The notes under the pieces: generated by a model | What the model was told of the DNA's origin: nothing | The model's database searches: none | What the model saw: only the letters and a program-made list of their open reading frames with translations | Part shown: one piece after another, positions 6,639 through 8,955 of the stretch | How positions within the stretch are numbered: position 1 is the stretch's first letter | How the letters are laid out: each line of letters opens with the position of its first letter | Origin: an uncultured Clostridia bacterium | GTDB lineage: Bacteria > Bacillota > Clostridia > HGM11327 | NCBI GenBank assembly: GCA_905210525.1 | Contig: CAJLXE010000053.1 | Span: forward strand, 1-8,955 | Length of the DNA stretch: 8,955 nt | Direction of reading: 5' to 3' | Translations under genes and position numbers: made by a program

Positions 6639-6773
6639 TTATTTATTCTGCAACCATGCAAGCCTGCTTGTCAACATACTCCGCTTCCCGTGCGGGAAGC
6701 ACGTGAAATCATCGTACTTTCCGCACTCATTCAAATACAATATGCACTTCCGCAAGCATACGGCTTTTGCCAT
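6639..6773 (-). CDS. Candidate small cysteine-containing ORF, 44 residues
   Basis: An ATG at 6773 opens 44 codons ending in TAA two bases before the terminator stem. The peptide starts MAKAVCLRKCILYLNECG, contains four cysteines (residues 6, 10, 17 and 25) and FPHGKR, and ends WLQNK. Its start context, GAAGAAAACAATATG, matches that of the neighbouring collagen-like gene (GGAGAAAACAATATG) at 14 of 15 positions. The gene would begin 28 nt after the collagen-like stop and share its transcript. Against this, the ribosome site is degenerate, the segment coincides with repeat copy B, other frames are also partly open, and I know no family for it. It may be a remnant. Confidence 0.3.
   Translation of the reverse strand: MAKAVCLRKCILYLNECGKYDDFTCFPHGKRSMLTSRLAWLQNK
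6684..6773 (-). repeat. Degenerate interspersed repeat, copy B, with 8-bp palindrome
   Basis: This is the partner of 5369-5461, in the same orientation. It starts within a perfect inverted repeat, GCTTCCCG-TG-CGGGAAGC (6683-6700). Copy A keeps only one arm plus the centre of that palindrome. Together with copy A it brackets the plus-strand lipoprotein gene. Identity is patchy, so an old duplication or a mobile noncoding repeat are both possible. Confidence 0.5.
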
Positions 6774-6801
6774 ATTGTTTTCTTCATTTTGCCTTTCCTG
6801 T

Positions 6802-8043
6802 TTAATCAAGTGCAATTATTGTAATCATGCAGTCAAACGAATCAAGAATTGTATTATATTTTTCCTGCTCGAAAGCGAACTTGAGAGTAACCTGTGTATC
6901 CTTAGCGTTATATATTCTGTTGAACACAAATGACTGCTGAATATTTCTCGCTTCCATTTCGCCGCCATGATGTTGTGTACGTGTAAGGCGTTTACAAAGA
7001 TCATCATCATAACCGTCTGTCATAACAACGCAAAACTGACCGTCACTGTTGGAACTTACCGCAATTGATCCGCTTATGCACACGTTATATGTATGTCCTT
7101 TTTTGAGCGTTATAGTATTTCTGCTGCAGGACACAAGACCGCCGCTGCTGAGCTTTTCATAAAAAGAAGGATATGCATTACCTCTCTGAAGAAAAATACG
7201 TGGTAAGCCGCCGGTACCATAAAACCATCCTGTACAAACACCATCTTTGCCATCGGCACCTTTTTCACCGGGATCGCCTTTTTCGCCGTCAAGTCCTGCC
7301 GCTTTCACACCGGTGTCGGTCGTTCCGATCCACCAGTTTCCGTTTTCACCGATGAAAGGCGTATCGCCGTCTTTTCCGTTCTTACCGTCAAGCCCCTTCA
7401 AAGCGGAAAGATCATACAGATTCAACCATATTTCATCGCCGCTGTAACGCCATTGTAGGGTATTCTTGTCCACGCGGAATTCAGGCGTTTTTCCGTTTAC
7501 CCCGTCCTTACCGTTCTGCCCTGCCGGACCTTTGATATCAGAAAGTGCAACAAGATTCTGCCACTCTTCGCCCTCATATCGCCACTGTATGTAGGAAGCC
7601 GATCTTTTTACCTCAATGGTTTTACCGTTAATTCCGTCTTTACCGTCGATTCCGTTCTTACCGTTGACACCGTCTTTACCGTCGATTCCGTTCTTACCGT
7701 TGACACCGTCTTTGCCGTTCAAGCCGTCTTTGCCATCAACGCCATCTTTGCCGTCAACGCCGTCTTTACCGTCGACACCGTCCTTACCGTTTTGCCCGTT
7801 GCTTCCGTCAGCACCTTTTTCTCCCGCGGCGCCTCTGAGCTCATCAAGAGTCACAAGATCGTGCCACTCTTTCTCACTGCTGTATTTCCATTGAATAGTC
7901 GTGCCGTTGTTCCGTACCTCAGGCAATTCCACAGTGCTTTCCGACGCATTGTTGCATTTTGCAAAAAGAACAATGCAAAGTACCAGAAGAACGCCGCACA
8001 GCGCCAGAAGCGTACCTACCAATAATTTCTTACTGCTTTTCAT
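6802..8043 (-). CDS. Collagen-like surface protein with IQWRY modules and C-terminal head
   Basis: The 413-residue protein has a signal-anchor helix at about 7-28 (LLVGTLLALCGVLLVLCIVLF), so the rest should lie outside the cell; Cys30 follows Lys and is not a lipobox. Three copies of a short module end in collagen-like runs: IQWKYSSEKEWHDLV (50-64), IQWRYEGEEWQNLV (152-165) and LQWRYSGDEIWLNLY (196-210). Gly-X-Y runs are 71-142 (24 triplets, mostly GKD/GVD/GKN), 172-186 (5), 217-228 (4) and 250-270 (7). Residues about 271-413 form a beta-rich C-terminal domain containing ITLKKGHTYNVCISGSIAV and five of the six cysteines after residue 269, reminiscent of the trimeric C1q/TNF-like heads of bacterial collagen-like proteins. 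I infer a trimeric surface stalk with a binding head. GGAG lies 8 nt before the ATG. It is a tandem paralogue of the gene at 8210-8955. Confidence 0.9.
   Translation of the reverse strand: MKSSKKLLVGTLLALCGVLLVLCIVLFAKCNNASESTVELPEVRNNGTTIQWKYSSEKEWHDLVTLDELRGAAGEKGADGSNGQNGKDGVDGKDGVDGKDGVDGKDGLNGKDGVNGKNGIDGKDGVNGKNGIDGKDGINGKTIEVKRSASYIQWRYEGEEWQNLVALSDIKGPAGQNGKDGVNGKTPEFRVDKNTLQWRYSGDEIWLNLYDLSALKGLDGKNGKDGDTPFIGENGNWWIGTTDTGVKAAGLDGEKGDPGEKGADGKDGVCTGWFYGTGGLPRIFLQRGNAYPSFYEKLSSGGLVSCSRNTITLKKGHTYNVCISGSIAVSSNSDGQFCVVMTDGYDDDLCKRLTRTQHHGGEMEARNIQQSFVFNRIYNAKDTQVTLKFAFEQEKYNTILDSFDCMITIIALD
7381..7514 (-). repeat. Block shared with the upstream paralogue (copy in the complete gene)
   Basis: Aligns without gaps to 8822-8955 (offset 1441). 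I count 9 differences in 134 bases, all in codon positions that leave the amino acid unchanged. The last 55 bases (7460-7514) are identical. Confidence 0.93.
7634..7705 (-). repeat. Perfect 36-bp tandem duplication within the Gly-X-Y tract
   Basis: Units 7634-7669 and 7670-7705 are identical and encode 12 residues (GVNGKNGIDGKD phase) each. They sit in a longer array of 9- and 18-bp units from about 7625 to 7800. Unit length is a multiple of 9, so gain or loss of a unit keeps both the frame and the Gly-X-Y register, making stalk length easily variable. Confidence 0.92.
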
Positions 8044-8068
8044 ATTGTTTTCTCCGTTTCAAATGATA

Positions 8069-8104
8069 TTACGGCATATTTTTACGCCTACACTCACGCC
8101 GTAA
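8069..8104 (-). promoter_or_regulatory. Leader hairpin before the collagen-like gene
   Basis: TTACGGC (8069-8075) pairs with GCCGTAA (8098-8104), a 7-bp perfect stem with a 22-nt loop, about 13 nt upstream of the GGAG ribosome site. It could affect translation or mRNA stability; there is no U-tract following it, so it is not a terminator. Confidence 0.35.
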
Positions 8105-8148
8105 ATGAACGTAGGTTAATTTGTTTATGCTTTGTCAATATCTTTTCT

Positions 8149-8154
8149 ATTATA
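8149..8154 (-). promoter_or_regulatory. Candidate -10 box for the complete collagen-like gene
   Basis: Minus strand TATAAT within GGATATATAAT, an 11-mer also present at the lipoprotein promoter on the plus strand (5723-5733). No -35 is seen at 17 nt (AAAAGC). A TTGACA (8133-8138) lies 10 nt downstream without a -10 of its own. The 166-nt gap after the upstream paralogue shows no terminator, so the gene may also be reached by read-through. Confidence 0.35.
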
Positions 8155-8209
8155 TATCCGCAAACAGATAAGCTTTTATTTTCAATGCCTTTGTCCGATA
8201 TACAATGTA

Positions 8210-8955
8210 TCAGTTCAGCGCAATAATTTTGATATTGTAGCTTGCTCCCGACAGCTTTGTGTTCGGATTTGCAGTAATAAATTTATACATGAGTACAATA
8301 TCTTCCTCTGCCGTACATATGTGATTGAACGAAAACGGAATCCATACCAGTGAATTGGTCGGGTCGTCAGTATACATTTGAATCAATGTAGCAACGACAC
8401 TTTCTCCGGAATAGCCGTCATCCAACGCCGCCGAGTACCGTCCGTCACAGTCGGAATATATACCGATCGTACCGCTGAATGTTATACTGTATGTATGACC
8501 CTTTTTCAATGTAACGGTTCGCGCATTCAGATTACTGTCAAAAAGTCCGCCCGAATTTGATTTTTGCCGCAACACAAGAGGCTGATTAAATGAAACACCG
8601 CCACCGCTCCATGACGCATAAAAATATCCCTCACTCGTTCCGTCTTTACCGTTTTCTCCGGGCTTTCCTGCATCGCCCGTTTCACCTTTATCTCCTGTCG
8701 CCTTTACACCGAGCGAATTCCATGTTGCGCCGTCATCGTATGAAACATACCAAATATTATCGTTGCCTATCTTAAGTTGAGGAGTTGTACCGTTCTTTCC
8801 GTCAATACCGTTTTGCCCGTTTTTGCCGTCAAGTCCCTTCAAAGCGGAAAGATCATACAAATTTAGCCATATTTCATCGCCGCTGTAACGCCATTGCAAA
8901 GTATTCTTGTCCACGCGGAATTCAGGCGTTTTTCCGTTTACCCCGTCCTTACCGT
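8210..8955 (-). CDS. Second collagen-like surface protein (5' end cut by window edge)
   Basis: The reading frame is open at 8955, so the N-terminus, anchor and probably most Gly-X-Y repeats lie outside. The 247 visible residues begin GKDGVNGKTPEFR, then an IQWRY-type module LQWRYSGDEIWLNLY (19-33), Gly-X-Y runs (40-55), and a module TTPQLKIGNDNIWYVSYDDG (56-75), which resembles the DUF4988-like 'WYVSYDDGATW' units seen in other surface proteins. Another Gly-X-Y run (87-107) leads to a C-terminal beta-rich head of about 140 residues with TVTLKKGHTYSITFSGTIGI, clearly homologous to the neighbouring protein's head but with only two cysteines. The first 45 or so residues are identical in sequence to residues 178-222 of that neighbour. 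The GTG at 8914 is internal, not a start. Trimeric surface display is inferred. Confidence 0.9.
   Translation of the reverse strand, partial: GKDGVNGKTPEFRVDKNTLQWRYSGDEIWLNLYDLSALKGLDGKNGQNGIDGKNGTTPQLKIGNDNIWYVSYDDGATWNSLGVKATGDKGETGDAGKPGENGKDGTSEGYFYASWSGGGVSFNQPLVLRQKSNSGGLFDSNLNARTVTLKKGHTYSITFSGTIGIYSDCDGRYSAALDDGYSGESVVATLIQMYTDDPTNSLVWIPFSFNHICTAEEDIVLMYKFITANPNTKLSGASYNIKIIALN
8822..8955 (-). repeat. Block shared with the downstream paralogue (copy in the truncated gene)
   Basis: Partner of 7381-7514. Identity is still complete where the window stops, so the shared block continues for an unknown distance upstream. Flanking Gly-X-Y and head sequences are much more diverged. Confidence 0.93.

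Noticed and set aside
6731..6787. 18-codon minus-strand ORF MKKTIWQKPY... with AGGAAAGG upstream
   Set aside because: Too short and without recognisable features; it competes with the longer ORF at 6639-6773, and I cannot show either is translated.
7625..7800. CRISPR-like periodic repeats
   Set aside because: Units are 9-36 bp, contiguous, without unique spacers, and in frame with a collagen-like coding sequence.
7616..7894. Plus-strand open frame rich in Pro/Ser/Leu
   Set aside because: It is the antisense of the Gly-X-Y repeats; the periodic GGN codons on the minus strand produce the long open frame and there is no ribosome site.

Overview
The window looks like chromosomal DNA of a low-to-moderate GC Gram-positive anaerobe of the Clostridia, probably gut-associated. 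The evidence is the single-chain alpha2-type glycyl-tRNA synthetase, strong Shine-Dalgarno sites (AAGGAGG), consensus TTGACA-N17-TATAAT promoters, the DUF1700/DUF4097 gene pair, and collagen-like surface proteins. This placement is inferred from gene types, not from a search. All genes are on the minus strand except one lipoprotein gene at 5784-6539.

Layout by coordinate (minus-strand transcription runs right to left). 1-482: 3' truncated sugar-phosphate isomerase/epimerase-type TIM barrel. 539-1126: small lipoprotein of unknown function, possibly cotranscribed with the TIM barrel. 1278-2663: glyQS, with a near-perfect promoter at 2780-2808 and no visible T-box in its leader. 2841-2873: strong terminator for the next unit. 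2924-3949 and 3933-4517: membrane-anchored DUF4097 protein with a Pro/Thr/Glu-rich insert, translationally coupled (17-nt overlap, TTG start) to a DUF1700 membrane protein; their promoter is at 4651-4679 and the leader is structured. 4810-5313: GNAT acetyltransferase.

5314-5783 is a roughly 470-bp divergent intergenic region. It holds a weak GNAT promoter, one copy of a degenerate repeat, a GC-richer block that may be another repeat, and a consensus promoter for the plus-strand YD/RHS-like lipoprotein (5784-6539). That gene ends at a 13-bp stem terminator that works in both directions. It is followed by a candidate 44-codon minus-strand ORF that coincides with a second copy of the degenerate repeat. 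The two repeat copies are in the same orientation and bracket the lipoprotein gene.

6802-8043 and 8210-8955 (5' truncated) are tandem paralogous collagen-like cell-surface proteins. Each combines W-x-Y 'IQWRY' modules, Gly-X-Y runs and a C-terminal beta-rich, probably trimerising head. They share a 134-bp block in which all nine nucleotide differences are silent. The long Gly-X-Y tract of the complete gene contains a perfect 36-bp tandem duplication. Overall, a housekeeping tRNA-synthetase locus sits beside a set of envelope and surface genes (two lipoproteins, DUF1700/DUF4097, two collagen-like proteins). I see no tRNA, rRNA, CRISPR array, transposase or phage gene.
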